Below are positions 34,496-47,700 of a stretch of 64,000 nucleotides of DNA, piece by piece (the stretch's first letter is position 1; the number at the start of each line of letters is the position of its first letter). The DNA comes from Hydrangea macrophylla. Lineage: Eukaryota > Streptophyta > Magnoliopsida > Cornales > Hydrangeaceae. The DNA is taken from positions 83,204,871 through 83,268,870 of the forward strand of contig CM066994.1 in NCBI GenBank assembly GCA_033977485.1, in the 5' to 3' direction. The notes beneath the pieces were generated by a model. That model saw nothing but the letters and a program-made list of their open reading frames with translations. It ran no database searches and was not told the DNA's origin. The translations under genes and the position numbers were made by a program.

Positions 34496-37000
34496 TCACA
34501 GAACCTTCTTCGTTCTCTTAGGCCTACCCTCTTCTTGTGGTGGATCCTCCACTAGTGGAACCTCCTCATGCGGCTGGATGACCTGCGATACCCCTCTCTG
34601 GCCACGATGACCTCTACCCCTAGCATAAACGTGACGTACTAGAGGTCATCGCTGAGACTCGGCCTATGTCAAACCCTCATCCTGTGTCTCTGCTATGGGG
34701 GTATCATGTCCAGTCGTCTCTCTCGCCTCCACCTGTATCTCCTCCACCTCTACCTGCGTCAAACACTCTACCATCGCCACCATCGCCTCAAGCTGTGAAG
34801 CTGGATGTGGTGGCGGGATCGACAATGACGATGGTGCATCTGTATATGTGTACTGTGGGATGGAGAAGTCACAGATCGGAGATATACGGAACTTAGAGTC
34901 CCCCTAGAGTGAAAGGCCTATAAAAGTCGGTCATATCATCATATGCATACATAGTAGGACCCTGATCATATGGTGTATGTGGCTCAGACTCAGAGTGTGT
35001 AGATGGGTAGTCTTCTCCTGAGACTGAGGATGCATCTGAGGCTGAGGCTGAGGCTGAGGCTGAGGCTGAGGCTAAGGCTGTGGCTATGGCTGTGGCTGTG
35101 GTTGTGGCTGTAGCTGAGGCTCTGAGATGCAGGGCACGAATACTGTGGAAGATGGAACAGCCCATCTAAACGTCTGTCCTCATGAACAGCCTGTAATGAA
35201 TACTCATTAATAGTATGAATCTCCTCTAATGCCGCCATCACCTCTGGAGGGACGAAATGAGGGCCGTCTGCTGTTAATCTAGCCAACACCAATCGTGCAA
35301 CCTTATACACACGAGTCACACCATCCTCTTGAAAAAAAAATAAAAAGTTTAATTAAGTGAAGTTATTTTATGGCATGTGCAAGATGGAAATTTATATGTT
35401 GTACAATAAGGAAAACATCTCACCAGAATGTCGCAAATTGTACCGACTGGCTAGAAGCCAACTGTTAGTGGATCTCTAACTGGTCCAATAAGTCTATGGT
35501 AATGCGACGTCTGACTCAAGCATTTGAGCTGCATCTAGAATACCTACAACAACATGCTACAACTGATGGTCCCATAGCTGAACATACTCTCTATGAAAGT
35601 GACTCCAGTCGGTATTCGCATAACCACATCAATCAATGCGATGTAATGTCGTCATAATGTTACATGGCTCTGGGACTACCTGCCTCATGCCGAACTGTCT
35701 CATCACTCTTTCGGGATGATGCCACTCAACCATGGCGTACATGATCAACAGACATCTGGCCATCCATATACCCTGCCTAGCCCGACAGTACTGAGGTAAC
35801 GAAGTGACTAGCTCAACATTGTACTGCTGCCAAATCATCTATGAAAACAATATATGAAAAATTAGCAATTTCAACAATAATGCAAATAACAGTTTAACTC
35901 TGTCATTATTTACCTGCTCGGGCCTCATCTGGTCCAACTAGTCCTGAAAGTGATGCTAGACATGAGTAGGCACATCCCGAGCTGAGAATCGGGTCATCCG
36001 CCTAAAGTAATGACAAAATTGTTAGCATTTAAATGAATATACGAGTAATGAATCAAAAATAATGTATAAACCAATGTAAGTATACCTACAACCCAATGGA
36101 CCATCCTCTAGTACAGCTGCTAGTAAAGGGACTGGTGGGATATAGGTCAATCTCTCTCATGCCCAAAGCTGCATTGATAATAATTAAGTTAAGTTATTTA
36201 TGATAGACTGAACCATCGTAAAATATGTATAATTCATAGAATTGACATAACATAAAACCTGTAAAAGTATAAACGGGCCGGATATCTCTACTGTGGTACG
36301 ATGAGAGCCAACACACAACTCACAGTATAGATATGCCAATGCTGCACTACCCTAGCTGTAACCAGCATCAAAGTGTTGCAGATGTAGTAGATATATGAGG
36401 CTAACCTTGTTCCCAGACTTGTCTGGGAACAACGACCCTCCTATCAACATCATACAATAACATCGAGCCATCTGCTGAATTATGGCGTCGTCGGCATGCT
36501 GGGTGATCTGGGGTGTGAAATGGTCTCGTATCGTAGTCAGTCGCAGTGTGAATCCAGAGATAGTGGCTAAGGGTGGCGTGAAATCAAACAACTCCTGACA
36601 TAGCTCCTGCCATTGCTCCTTGGAGCATGACGCATCAATACCAGTAACTGCACGCTCATCGACCGGTAGGCCCAATAGAATGCCCAACGTCTTGCAGCGT
36701 GATCGTGGTCTCGCCGACAGGTAGATGAAACGTGTGTGTCTTAACACGCCACCTCTCTACTAGGGCAGTGATCAAACCCCAATCATACTATATAAAGCCC
36801 AGACTATATGTACCGTAGAACTTGATCTATCTGATGTAATCTAGTATGTGCTGATCTGGATCAGGACCTCACCGTAAAACAACCTCAAAGCACCGGTAGT
36901 AAAGCTCACTCAAGATCTCACCATCCGAGATGGCCGATGACCGATGTGCGTCCTATGATGACAGTACTGAGAGATCCTCAGGGCCAGGGTGGACATCCAT
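34496..37000 (-). pseudogene. Plant mobile domain (MAIN-like) gene carried by the MULE, decayed
   Basis: Plant mobile domain proteins include MAIN and MAIL1; transposon-borne relatives are common. On the minus strand the protein opens at 37000 (MDVHPGPEDLSVL). It continues with the conserved blocks [40 protein letters not shown] and YS-GSAALAYLY (to about 36265). After an apparent intron come LWA-ERLTYIPPVPLLAAVLE (near 36171-36082), then VEWHHPERVMRQFG (near 35720-35678) and VYKVARLVLARL (near 35307). An Ala/Ser repeat and a basic tail PKRTKKVL ending at 34496 follow. Several in-frame stops (for example after YS and DAGYS) show it is not functional as read. Confidence 0.7.
35031..35120. repeat. 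Hexanucleotide repeat GAGGCT/GTGGCT
   Basis: About fifteen units of gaggct, gtggct and variants encode an alternating Ala/Ser run on the minus strand. It lies within the plant mobile domain gene, near the C-terminus. Confidence 0.85.
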
Positions 37001-37128
37001 GGTAAGCAGGCTGTTCAAACATGATGGTTAGTCAAAATAATGACAAGTAAACTTAATGAAGTGACAACATGATATTAAACAATGGTTCATTTAAATATGT
37101 TAAACTACGTGGTGAAAAAAAAGTTAAA

Positions 37129-37312
37129 GCAGTGACTTGTCGCATCAACTGTTGGGTTTTCAGAAGCAGTGACTTATTGCGTTAATTGCTGGGCGTCAGA
37201 CCCAGTGACTTGTGGCGTCAACTGCTAGTCGTCAGACCCAATAACTTGTCGCATCAACTACTATGCGTCAAACCCAGTGACTTATCACATCAACTGTTGG
37301 GCGTCATCGCAT
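37129..37312. repeat. Five tandem units of about 36 bp (CAGTGACTTGTCGCATCAAC)
   Basis: Units share agtgacttgtcgcatcaact followed by gttgggcgtcagaccc, with one or more changes in each. They lie directly upstream (minus-strand sense) of the plant mobile domain gene, in what would be its promoter. Confidence 0.8.
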
Positions 37313-37414
37313 GTGATATCCCAGGCATTCCATGGTCTACATATACTGTGGTTTTAAGATTCAATGTGATATCCCAAGCATTCCTTCTTCTCCTTCACTA
37401 CATCATTTTTTAGT

Positions 37415-38040
37415 ATGGAAAACAAGTATACACCTACGTACCACCCACATTTTTTTGAAAAAAGGACATCGAGTATTGAAGAAAAGGGTGTTCTACTAGA
37501 AGCACTCATGGATTTTGCTACTCCGGAATGGAAACATGAAGATGGTTCATTTAAATATGTTGCTTTTGAAGCTTTGCAGACCGTTTTTGCTGAGATAATC
37601 CTTAGATGTGATCTTCCAGCTGATGCCATTGCGACTCAGGTTTGGAGCTAGCAAAAGGAACATGAACTCCTTCAGGAGTTGTTAATGATGAGAAGTGTTC
37701 GTTTTACTGAACAAAGCTGGCTAGAAGTTCCTGACCAGACTTGGTATGAATGGTGTGCTAAGGTTAGAACCAAAACCTCTCATCACTTCCATTTCAATTG
37801 TTATAATCATATGTATCTTATGAAAATTGTTTTCATGAATTATACGTGTAGAAAAGCTATGATAGTACTGTAACATAGTTTAGGTACTCTGCACATTACC
37901 GCTATCATAGATGTTGCTATATATTTAAACCGCTACCGACACTGGCTCAACAAATGAAAGTGGTGTGGGCCCGTCAAATGTTGCCAACTCATCTGGAAAT
38001 AAAGCAAGGAACAACACTAAGGAAATTCTATGGAGGTTGA
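37415..38040 (+). pseudogene. Myb/SANT-like DNA-binding domain fragment inside the MULE
   Basis: The plus-strand frame from 37415 encodes LLEALMDFATPEWKHEDGSF, then FKYVAFEALQTVF, then, after a TAG at 37649, QKEHELLQELLMMRSVRFTE and DQTWYEW. This spacing fits the plant Myb/SANT-like domain (L-L, W..F, G-S-F-K, F, then F-x-W/W and W). It lies on the strand opposite to the transposase and the plant mobile domain gene. Further Ser/Asn-rich codons run to about 38040. It is probably a captured host gene fragment. The family call is moderate. Confidence 0.5.
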
Positions 38041-38104
38041 AGCGTTGAACACACAATTGTTGTTTACTAGGTTGTTTGTATTAGTTATCTAAGGACTTTG
38101 TTTA

Positions 38105-39905
38105 CTAAAAAGCAGCATTCCACACAAGTTTCTTTAGGTATGTAATTTTAAACTTTGTGGCAGAATTACTCTGCACATGCCGAAGGCAATAGCGATGATA
38201 CCCATCGGGCTCCTTAAACCCTACATCATGCTCATTCACCGCAGAAAGGATGCCTCTATGTTGATCGGATATCAAACAAAAATACTTTCTCTTCCAGGCA
38301 CAACGTAGTCTCTTAGCATTTTCAAAAACCACATCCATGTTTTAGCTTTCTCCTCATCAACGATGGCAAATGCTAAAGGAAAATTTTGATTGTTTGCATC
38401 TGTTCCTGTAGCGATTAGTAATTTGCCCTTATATTTCCCATACAAGAATGTGGCATCAATACTTATGACGGGGCGATAGTGTTTGAACCCATCAATGGAC
38501 GCCTTAAACGCCCAAAATACTCTTTCAAAGTTCTTTACAATCGCACTACTACCGTTCACATAGAACCATTTTACAATCGTTCTAGGATTATACTATTGAA
38601 TTGCAGCCATGAACTTGGGCAATTCTGTGTATGATGTATGCTAATCCCCAAATATCATTCCAATGGCTTTTTGTTTCACATTCCACGCCTTCTTGTATGA
38701 GATGGTGTACAAATACTTTTCTTTCACCTTTTGCAATACCGCTGCGATGTTAATAGATGCATCCTCCTTAATCATTGGCATTATGTCCCTAGCCACTAGC
38801 CGGGAATTTAGATTTCTATGACCAAGGTTCATCGTAGGGGACATACAAGTGTGGCTTTGCTCAACCTTTATGACTTCAAACATCCCGTGTCGTTTCAACC
38901 TTGCCTATAGCTGCCACTTGCAACCTTGTGACGCCAATACACATTTCAACGACCAACGATCCGGACTGGTTTGATACACCGTGTACCGTTGATGTGTTCT
39001 TATCGAGTACAACTCCACAAATCTTTGAAGATCATTTTTGGTTTTGAACATCATACCCTTCACCAACTCGTCTCGATCTAGATTCCATTGCCTACCCTCA
39101 ATGTTTGAAGCATAACATGCCTCTCTAGTATGGATGCCCAAGTCAAAGGATGTAAAAGTTGATGAACGAGGCTCATATAAAGCATTTTCAAGATTTATTG
39201 GGGCAGTCATCTTAATATCTTCGATAGCATCGTCTTCTTCATCCCCTCTAGTATACTCGTCTGCATGCACATCTTCTTCATTCAAGTTTTTCGGAGTCAA
39301 GTTGGTGTCCATCCCTCTGTGTGCCCAATCATGACCATATCCGCAATCATCTGAATCGAACTGCATATGAATTGGCCATTCTGAAATAATGTCTTGCATC
39401 AGACTCCTATATTCAGTCTGATGGATTTGAGCAATCCACATGTTGTGTAGATATAGAAGGCAATAACCCCTGTATAAACGGGTTTGAGCTTTCGCCTTCT
39501 TGTGTTAACAGAGAAGTGTACGGCCCAATCCAGTCATCTAATGTTTGATGGGCCTCGGGAAGATTCTCTATCTCGATATATAGATCCATAGAGTTGATAG
39601 CAGTATTGGTAGATGCTGTTTATAGTATTACTTGCAAACATTCGTCATCATTTACTTCAAACGGTATAAACTTGGAAACTTGATATCCAAGAACGGACGG
39701 AAACCTACAAGTGAACTTTAAATGAACACTTTTCTGATGAAACCCCCATTTTCTTGTAAACATTTCTAACAAGTTCAATGTATTGAGCGTCCCTTCTAAG
39801 ATGAATGAAACTTCGACAATTACTATCGTAGTATAGACCATTCGCTCTAATACACATGTTCCCCCTCCCCCCCAATACAACATTATAGTCACAACACTTG
39901 CCATT
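38105..39905 (-). pseudogene. MuDR/MULE transposase, decayed
   Basis: On the minus strand the N-terminal PB1-like region (39905-39620) is followed by the MuDR N-terminal domain (KGMMFKTKNDLQRFVELYSI near 39065, ending C-K-W-Q-L at 38905). The catalytic domain (38559-38105) contains SIDATFLYGKYKGKLLIATG with the first Asp, ISDQHRGILSAV with the second Asp, and YCLRHVQSN. Stops at 38905 and 38641, a frameshift near 38300 and loss of the C-terminal part (third acid and zinc knuckle) make it inactive. It would have cut and joined the MULE ends. Confidence 0.85.
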
Positions 39906-41087
39906 TTAATACCTTCACATTTGCAAATTCAAGTGTAAGTAATCAATGGTAAAGCTAATATGCTCATTCCTTCTCGTGTTCCCCAATTTCACAAGATTTA
40001 CTTGCTTAAAATTTAAATTTGTGACAAGTTTAAATAGTAATTTGAAATTGTTTCCGCAATTAAATACAAGGACCAATGTACCTTCCCATTTCTAAAATCA
40101 AAAACACTTCCACTGTAATTTGTACTCAAAGAATCGACTTTTGAAATCAATCTAAAGTCCTTAGAAGTAAAAACCTTCAAAAGTGATTACGCACCCACCT
40201 CAGACTCACGATTCCACGTTTTTTTTTTACTAAGAAGCTTGTCAGAAAATGTTAGAACCTCGCTCCCACCCCGTTCCCAGTCTCAAAATAGTTTATAAAT
40301 TGATTCAAGTTCTTATTTTGCTCAAACATTTTATCGAATAAATATTTCTATGTCAAAACATATGGTTTAAGACTTCAAAAAACAAAATCTAGGAAGAATG
40401 AAATTGTGATTTGAACTGAAAGAACATTTGTGCACATAGAACTGGTAATTTTGAAGTGTTTCCAAAAATGTCGAAAACAAAAACATTAGTCTAACTTCCG
40501 ATTTATGAATCAAGATTTTGAAAAAAAAAATGCTTTCATAATTTGAAGTCCGATAATCGATTTTTAAAGCGTTTGTACATATAGAACTAGCAATTTTGAA
40601 ATGTTTCCAATAATTTCAAAAATAAAATAAAATAAAAACAATAATCGATTGAAGTCCAATAATCGATTTACAAAATGAATAGTGATTTCAACTGAAAGTG
40701 TTTTATTACATATAGAATTAGATGTTAAAGCTATATATATGTATGTATATATTGTTGGGGGTCCATTCTCTAACAACTTAAGTGTATGTTAAAGCTATAT
40801 ATGTGTGTGTATATATGTGTGTATAATGTATTTGTGTGTATGTACATTGTGTATCTGTGTGTGTATTGTGTATCTGTGCATACATTGTGTATCTCTGTGT
40901 GTATGTGTCTGTGTGTGTATATATACATTATGTGTGTGTGTGTGTGCGTGTAATAGAGAGAGAGGTCCGTGAGAGAGAGATCGCAGAGAGAGAGGCCTAA
41001 GAGACAGAGAGATCGTATATATATATATATATAGAGAGTAATTTTGGTATAGTGAAGGAAGAAGAAGAAGTAGATGCGGGTTAAACT
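39906..41087. other. Right non-coding part of the MULE with TG/TA microsatellites
   Basis: No gene is supported. AT-rich sequence with repeated aatcgattt/ttgaagtccgataatcg phrases precedes TGTGTGTATATATG-type and GAGAGA microsatellites (about 40786-41035). Confidence 0.6.
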
Positions 41088-41321
41088 GAAATTGCTTCTT
41101 CAAGTAGCGATTTCTACTTTAATGAAATCGCTGTTTGAAGTAACGACTTTTGTATTTACTGAAATCGTTATTTGGAGTAGCGATTTTGAGTTGGAATGTT
41201 TTGGTGTGAAGTCGATAGTTGAAGTTTTCTAAAAAAGTGGCGAGTTTGGAAATATATTTGTCCCAATTCGAGGCTTCGGGTAAAAAATTCTAATTTGGAG
41301 AGGGAGAGCGATTAGACTCTC
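41088..41321. repeat. Right terminal inverted repeat of the MULE
   Basis: It is the reverse-complement counterpart of 33660-33910, with TAGCGATTT/GAAATCGCT motifs in place of TAGCGACTTC. It ends GACTCTC at 41321, about 410 bp before the start codon of the proteasome gene. Confidence 0.8.
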
Positions 41322-41344
41322 TGCAAATAACTCAACTTTGGTGG

Positions 41345-41733
41345 TAAAATGGTAATTACGTTGAAAAAACATAAAAGCTAAACCATCTTCTTTTCTTAAG
41401 CCCCAAGCCGTCTAAACTATTCTCTGTCTAGGCTAATAAGACTAGAAGCTCTTCAGGCTTCGCTCTCATCGATCTCTTGGATTGTCCTTCTCATCTTCTC
41501 GCTCGTCGTAAGTGGCATATAATTCATTCAACTACATAATATATACATATATATATATATGTGTGTGTATAGTCTTTGTATCAAATTTAAGGTACATTTT
41601 GGACTGGTTTAGACTCATTCCTGCATCAAAACCCTAAATCAGTTGATTCAGCATTATTTATTTTTGGTATCCCTTTTTAGAATTTCACTTGTTTAATTTA
41701 ATTAACAAAAAAAAAAAAGATCTCGATTAGGTA
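41345..41733 (+). promoter_or_regulatory. Promoter and 5' UTR of the proteasome beta-2 gene, with a UTR intron
   Basis: Between the MULE end and the start codon, a CT-rich leader (about 41390-41507) ends at a good donor GTAAGT (41508). A T-rich tract and the acceptor TCTCGATTAG at 41730 precede GTA-ATG. A 5' UTR intron of about 223 bp (41508-41730) is therefore likely. The transcription start is not resolved. Confidence 0.55.
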
Positions 41734-44700
41734 ATGGTAGCAATGGATGTTCCTCCAAAGGGTGGGTTTAGTTTCGATCTATGCAAGAGGAATGCTATGC
41801 TCTCTGAGAAAGGTCTCAAGTCTCCGTCTTTTCTCAAAACGGGTACCACTATTGTCGGCCTGATTTTCCAGGTATATGTGTATCTCTCTATCTATCTACA
41901 CTGCTATCTTACAGTCTAAACGTATCTATCTGACTTTTTAAAGACTTGATTTTGATTTTGATTTTGATTTTGATTTTGAGTTTGATTTTTATTTGCATAA
42001 GTGATTGGTTTCTATCTTGTTTACTAAGGTTATGTTTGGTTTGCGGATTCATGGAAGTAAAAGAACGGAAAACACAATGAGGAAAATATTGAGCTTTGCG
42101 AGTCACCTTCCTCCCTTTCTATCTTAGTTTGAAATAAAATTTTTGGAAATTATTGACTTTTATTGTTGTTTTAGAACATGGAGGAAAACACAAGGGAAAT
42201 AGTTTTCCTTCTTGTTTTCTTTTCCATTTTTTTTGTTTGGTTCTTGGATTTTACGAGGGAAAAGAGGGGGGAAAGGAAACAAAAGAAAAAGAAAAAAAAG
42301 ATGACAAAACTAGTCTCTTTTGCCTTACGGATGGACTTGTTTTCTATCTTGTTTTCCTTTCTCCTCTCATTTCCCTTACTAGATCCATGAACCAAACAAA
42401 GCCTTTAAATGAATCCGCAAACCAAACAAAGCATTAAATGAGTCTGTGCAGAATAAACTTGTAACTCAATGCTCATCTGGCTCTCCTAGCTAAAATGAAT
42501 ATCTAAACATTATATGTCCTGTATTCATGGTTCAAAGTCTCGGCCAAAACCGAGTCGTCTTGGCCGAGTCAACTCGGTTTCGTAGGGTAACGAGACGAGA
42601 TCTCGAGCCGAGTAAAAAAAAAATCAAAACGACGTAGGATCGGACACCATCTCGTCCGTACCGTCATGTATCGGACGAGATGGTTCCATCTCGCACGAGA
42701 TCTCGGACGAGACGAAGTAGAGAATCTCAGAGGTACAGATTTGAGGGGGAAAAAAGAGAGCAAAACGCACCTGAGGCAGATCCACCATCAATATTCGATT
42801 CTCTCTCTCTCTCTCTCGCTCCCATAGATCTGCGCCGACCAGATCTGCTCGAGCCTTGACTTCTCCAGTTCGTCTCTCTTTCTCTATCTCTCTGTGCGAT
42901 TTGGACTTTAGATCTTGGGCTTCTCCAGTTCGTCTCTTTCTCTCTCTCTCGCTGCTCAATCTGCGGCTGGAAGTTTCTTCGACTCTCTCTCTCCATTTCT
43001 TCGCAGCTTCTGCAGAGGTCCAGAGGAGAAAGGCTAGGGTTTGGTGTTGGATTCACTCTCCCTTTTTCGCAGCTTTTGCAGAGGTCCAGAGGAGAAAGGT
43101 TAGGGTTTTGTGTTGGATTCAGTCGCCCTTTCTTCGCAGTTTCTGCAGAGGTCAGGTTAGGGTTTTGTTTTTCATTTGGTTGAGTAAAGACTAAAGAGTA
43201 TGGTGGTAATACTTAAGTAAAGACTAAGAGTATGGTATATAATTTGTGCTTTGACTTAAGTAAACACTTAAGTGACTTACACAGTTACACATTATATTTA
43301 TTTTTTTAAATATTAGATTAGACAACACTATAAAATACTTATATGACACTTAACACCAATTTATAATTATATACTATCACATTATATAGTTATAACTTAT
43401 TATTTTAAAAAATAAATTAAATTTGAAATTAGAAACTTATTATTAATAAACAAAAGACTTCATTATTAATAAATAAATAACTTATTATTTCTTTCTAAAT
43501 TACATTTATTTTTTTAAATATTAGACAACACTATAATACACTTATATGACACTTAACACCTATTTATAATTATACACTTCCACATTATATAATTATTAAA
43601 TTAATAATTATAACTTCTTATTTTAAAAAATAAATTAAATTTGAAATTAGAAACTTATTATTAATAAATAACTATTAATAAACAAAAGACTTAATTATTA
43701 ATAAATAAATCACTTATTATTTCTTGCTAAATTATATTTGAAATTACAAATACTCATTCGGTTTATTTGTCACATTTGGTAGTTATTGATGAAAGTGATC
43801 CTAATTATGTATGTAGTGTTATCAGATACTCAATCCGCAGCGTGTGTATTAGATATTATGTGACATTGTAATTGGTATATTGTGTATTGTGACAATCTAT
43901 TAGGCCAAATTTGTTATTTAAATGATTTTAGAATTTTTCATTATTTTTCCAGATTTTTTTGAACCTTAAATCTAGCGTATCTTTGCGTATCGCCCGATAC
44001 CAGTCCGCGACGCCGCGACTGAGTCGTCTCCGCGACCTCAGCGACCGCGACCAATACCGCGACCTTGAACCATGCCTGTATTAGTACCACCACCTCTGTT
44101 GTCAAAATCGTACGATTCGCGATACGAATCTTACGATTCGATACGATTCATCATGAAAACGATACGTATCGATGCACGAATCGAACATGTAAAAGAATCT
44201 AAGGTGAATCTTACGATTCGCAAGTGAATCTTACGATTCGATTCGCGATTCTTACGATTCGCTTGACTGCTAGGCACAAAACTTAATTGTTCCAATTTTT
44301 TTGTTTTTTTGTTTTTCAATTTTTTCTTAAAAAATTGATTACCAACCTTCTTTTAAACCACTTAGGATATGTTTATACAAGCCTAGAACAAAAAGGATAT
44401 GTTTATACAAGCCTAGAAAAGAGAGAATATGTTTATATGGTTTTTTTATTTGTTACCGAATCTTACGATTCACGATTCGCGAATCCCGATTCGATTCACA
44501 TGTATCATTTCGATTCACGATACGAATCCCGATTTGACAACTATGACCACCACCACTACACCATATTGAGTTTTCTCCATTTTAAGCTTGACTTTTTACT
44601 AAAGAAATAGAACTATATTACTCGTTCATTTGTGTTTTGAAACCCAATTCATCTCTTTCTAATGTTGATGTAGAAAACATAGTGTTCGATTTGGGTAGGG

Positions 44701-47700
44701 GTGAGACATAGGATTTGGTTCTGTCCATGACACACTTCTTTGTATCTCATCTAAACCTGGCAATTGCGGCTCGAGGCCGTTAACCCACCTAGAAAAGCTC
44801 GAACTTAAGTGAAATCGGGCCTGAGAAAGTTTCAAAATTGGGTTCTTACTGGGTTGGTTGTCTAACAATATTTCAGTTAATGGGTTGTGGTGGGTCCACG
44901 TCATGGTTCGAAGTATCGGCCGACATCGAGTCGTCGCAGTCGAGTTAACTCAGTATCATGAGGGTCTGATACGAGATATAGGCCGATTCAAGATGAGTTA
45001 AAAAAAATTGGAGGATCATTCTATATCTCGGTCATTTCGGACGAAACGGCAGAGTTTTCTGCATCTCGGCCGAGATGACTAGCGATATGCCCGAGACTAT
45101 GCACATCTCGGAAAGAAAAAGAGAAAAATCGGAAAGGAAATATTCGAGGAAAAAAGAAAAAGAGAAATTAGAAAGGAAAAACTTACCAGATCTGAGAAGC
45201 AGGTATGTTTTTCTTCTCTTTATTTCTCGTTCTTCTTCCTCCGTCGTCGTGTTTTTCTTCTCTTTATTTCTCGTTCTTCTTCCTCCGTCTTCTTCTTCTT
45301 CTTCTTCTTCTTCTTCTTCTTCTTCTTCTTTGTTTAATCTGGGTTTGGTCGACAGTCAAACAAAAGGGTTAAGTTGTGTTTGGGTGGGTGTGATGTGCAA
45401 TTTTTTTGTATTTAATTAATTATTAATTACATGATTAGGGATAATGTTGTGTTTGAAGATTTTTAATTTGAATGTGCATTAAAACATATTTGCTTATAAT
45501 AAAATGTTTACTTATTTGTTTAAAATATGTATGTGTAATAAAAAATATGGGTAAATATCACTTACCTCCCTTGAGGTTTTGCCTAATAACACTTACCTCC
45601 CTCCACGTTTCAAGGGTAACACTTACCTCCCCTGTCAGAGTTTGTCTTCTAACGGTGTTAAGTGGATCTGTGAAGTTACATTTTTGCCCTTGTTCACTTT
45701 TCTTACCTTTCTTCCTCCTCTCATTGGATACCACCACCACCTCCACCGTTTTCTCCACCAACCACCACCTTCACCACTGCCACAATGGCCACATCACCAC
45801 CTATGATAGTCACCACCACCGCATACCTACCCCTCCTAGCTCCTATCATCTTTTGGTTGGATCTCCTCATCCAATTCCATGAGCGTCCTGCACCATAAAG
45901 CATTTGTAAAGCACATCCCCAAATTGATTTGTAAAGTACATCCCCAGATTGATTATGTTTTGTGTTCCCAGTGGATATGGGTTTACATCCATGAACCAGT
46001 TTTCAAACTCGATTTGATTTGCAATTACATTGGAGGTGGGTTTGTTGTATTTGCATTGGAGCAATAATTAATTTCAAATGTGTAATTCGATTGTGGTGAT
46101 GGTGTTGTTGATATCACCGCCGATATGCGAATATGTTTGCGTATATATTATGTATATGCGGCAAGAGTATGGCGAAGCACTCTGTTCCGATTCTTGGTGT
46201 GGGAGTATATATATCATTCATACATATATACATATATATATATGTGTGTGTTTATGTATATATATGTGAGGTTATACTAAACTTTTTTTTTTTTTTTTTT
46301 CAGGTTTTAGTAGAAGGTTAATTTTGAAATTTCAAATTTTAAAAAAAGTGATGTCATTATAGTCTGTTAACTTGTTGGATGATAAGTTAACGGAGGGGGG
46401 GCTTTGTTACTAAAATTTGAAAATAAGGGGTTAAAGGGGAGGGAGGTAAGTGTTATTAGGCCAAACCTAAAGGGAGGTAAGTGAATTTTACCCTAAAAAA
46501 TATTTAAAATGTTTAATTATTTATTAAAAAATTGTTTACTTATTTGTTTAAAATGTTTACTTATTTATTAAAAAAGTGTTTGTTTATTAAAAGAAAATGT
46601 TTATTTATTTGTTTAAAATGTTTTTGTGTAATAAAAAAATGTTCAAATAGTAGATCGGCAGCGTGTGAGTTAATAATTTGTGAATTTATAATTGGTACAT
46701 TGGATATTGTGACAATCTATTAGGCCAATTTTGCTATTCTTATTATTTTAGAAATTTTGGTTATTTTTTCATATTTTGTTGAGCCTTGAATCTAGTGTTT
46801 TGTTGCGTATCGCCCGATACCAGGCCGATACCGCGACTCTGAGTCATCACAACGGACTCTGATACCGCGACCTCGTACTATGGTCCATGTGTACCCATTT
46901 TAGGCCGTGAGCAGCCCGCATTGCCTCAAACCCTAGTTTTAAGTAACTGACCATCACCCTTCTCTCTTCACTTCTTATACCAGCCGCCCCTTTCCTCAAA
47001 AGTCAAAAGTGTCTTTTTCTCTCGTCTCTCTCTCTCCTTCAACCACTCTAGACCTTCTCTCTGTCTCGTTCTTCTCTCTTTTGCCCTCTTCTCCCAACCA
47101 TCTTCATCAACCAGAGAGAAGGATTAAGATTTATTCTACAGTTGCCCTGGTCCAAGAATATCATTCTACTAAAAGGTTTCTGATTTCCGTTTTTTTTATT
47201 TGGTGATCTGGTTTATGTAGGTTTGATTTTCTGATGTGGGTATATCCCATGTATGTTTGTATATGTATATATAAAGTTGAAAATAGTCGAGCATTGGTTT
47301 TGGTTCTTGACAATGCTTAATCTTTCAGTTTTTGCCTTTTTTAATTCTTTAAAAAAAAAAATTCCAAACAAGGTGCTTCCACCATAAGAGAATGGTACGA
47401 GTTGGGTATTTGTCGGCCTGACCCGTTTACAGCCAGGTCTAAATGGGTTTAATTTGGGCCGAGCCCATTTATAGCCCAACCCGTGTTTAGCCAGCCCAAA
47501 CCTGCCCTAGCCCGCCCGTTTGCCACCTCGAATCTCATCTAAAAAAAAAATCCTTTTCATTTTTCACTTTTTGGAAATGCTAACATGTGCACAAAGATTC
47601 TATATCACCTCATTTTGAATTAGCCTGGTAGTTTATTTTGGTTACAGTATTTAGTAATTTGTCATCCTTAAGAATCATGTGAGTGCAGAGTACACTGGAT

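Larger units (their letters stand above)
33660..41321 (-). mobile_element. Mutator-like element (MULE) with transposase, plant mobile domain gene and Myb/SANT-like fragment
   Basis: Long imperfect terminal inverted repeats lie at 33660-33920 and 41088-41321; both ends begin GAGAG. Shared landmarks include ttttttaccc-aagcct, cacttttttagaa and repeated GTCGCTACTT/GACTTC motifs. Inside are a MuDR-type transposase (39905-38105, minus), a plant mobile domain gene (37000-34496, minus) and a Myb/SANT-like fragment (37415-38040, plus). MULEs carrying plant mobile domain genes are known in plants. A clean 9-11 bp target duplication was not found, so it is probably old. Confidence 0.8.

Noticed and set aside
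33651..41330. tacagtata / tgcaaataa as a MULE target duplication
   Set aside because: Only about four of nine bases agree, which is not better than chance in AT-rich sequence.
42569..43194. Several overlapping open frames in the hAT-like element
   Set aside because: They run through CT-rich leader-like and repeat sequence in both strands, and none shows a conserved domain.
45472..45903. His/Thr-rich and Val/Gly-rich frames
   Set aside because: They arise from CCACCACC-type repeats within the MULE-like MITE.
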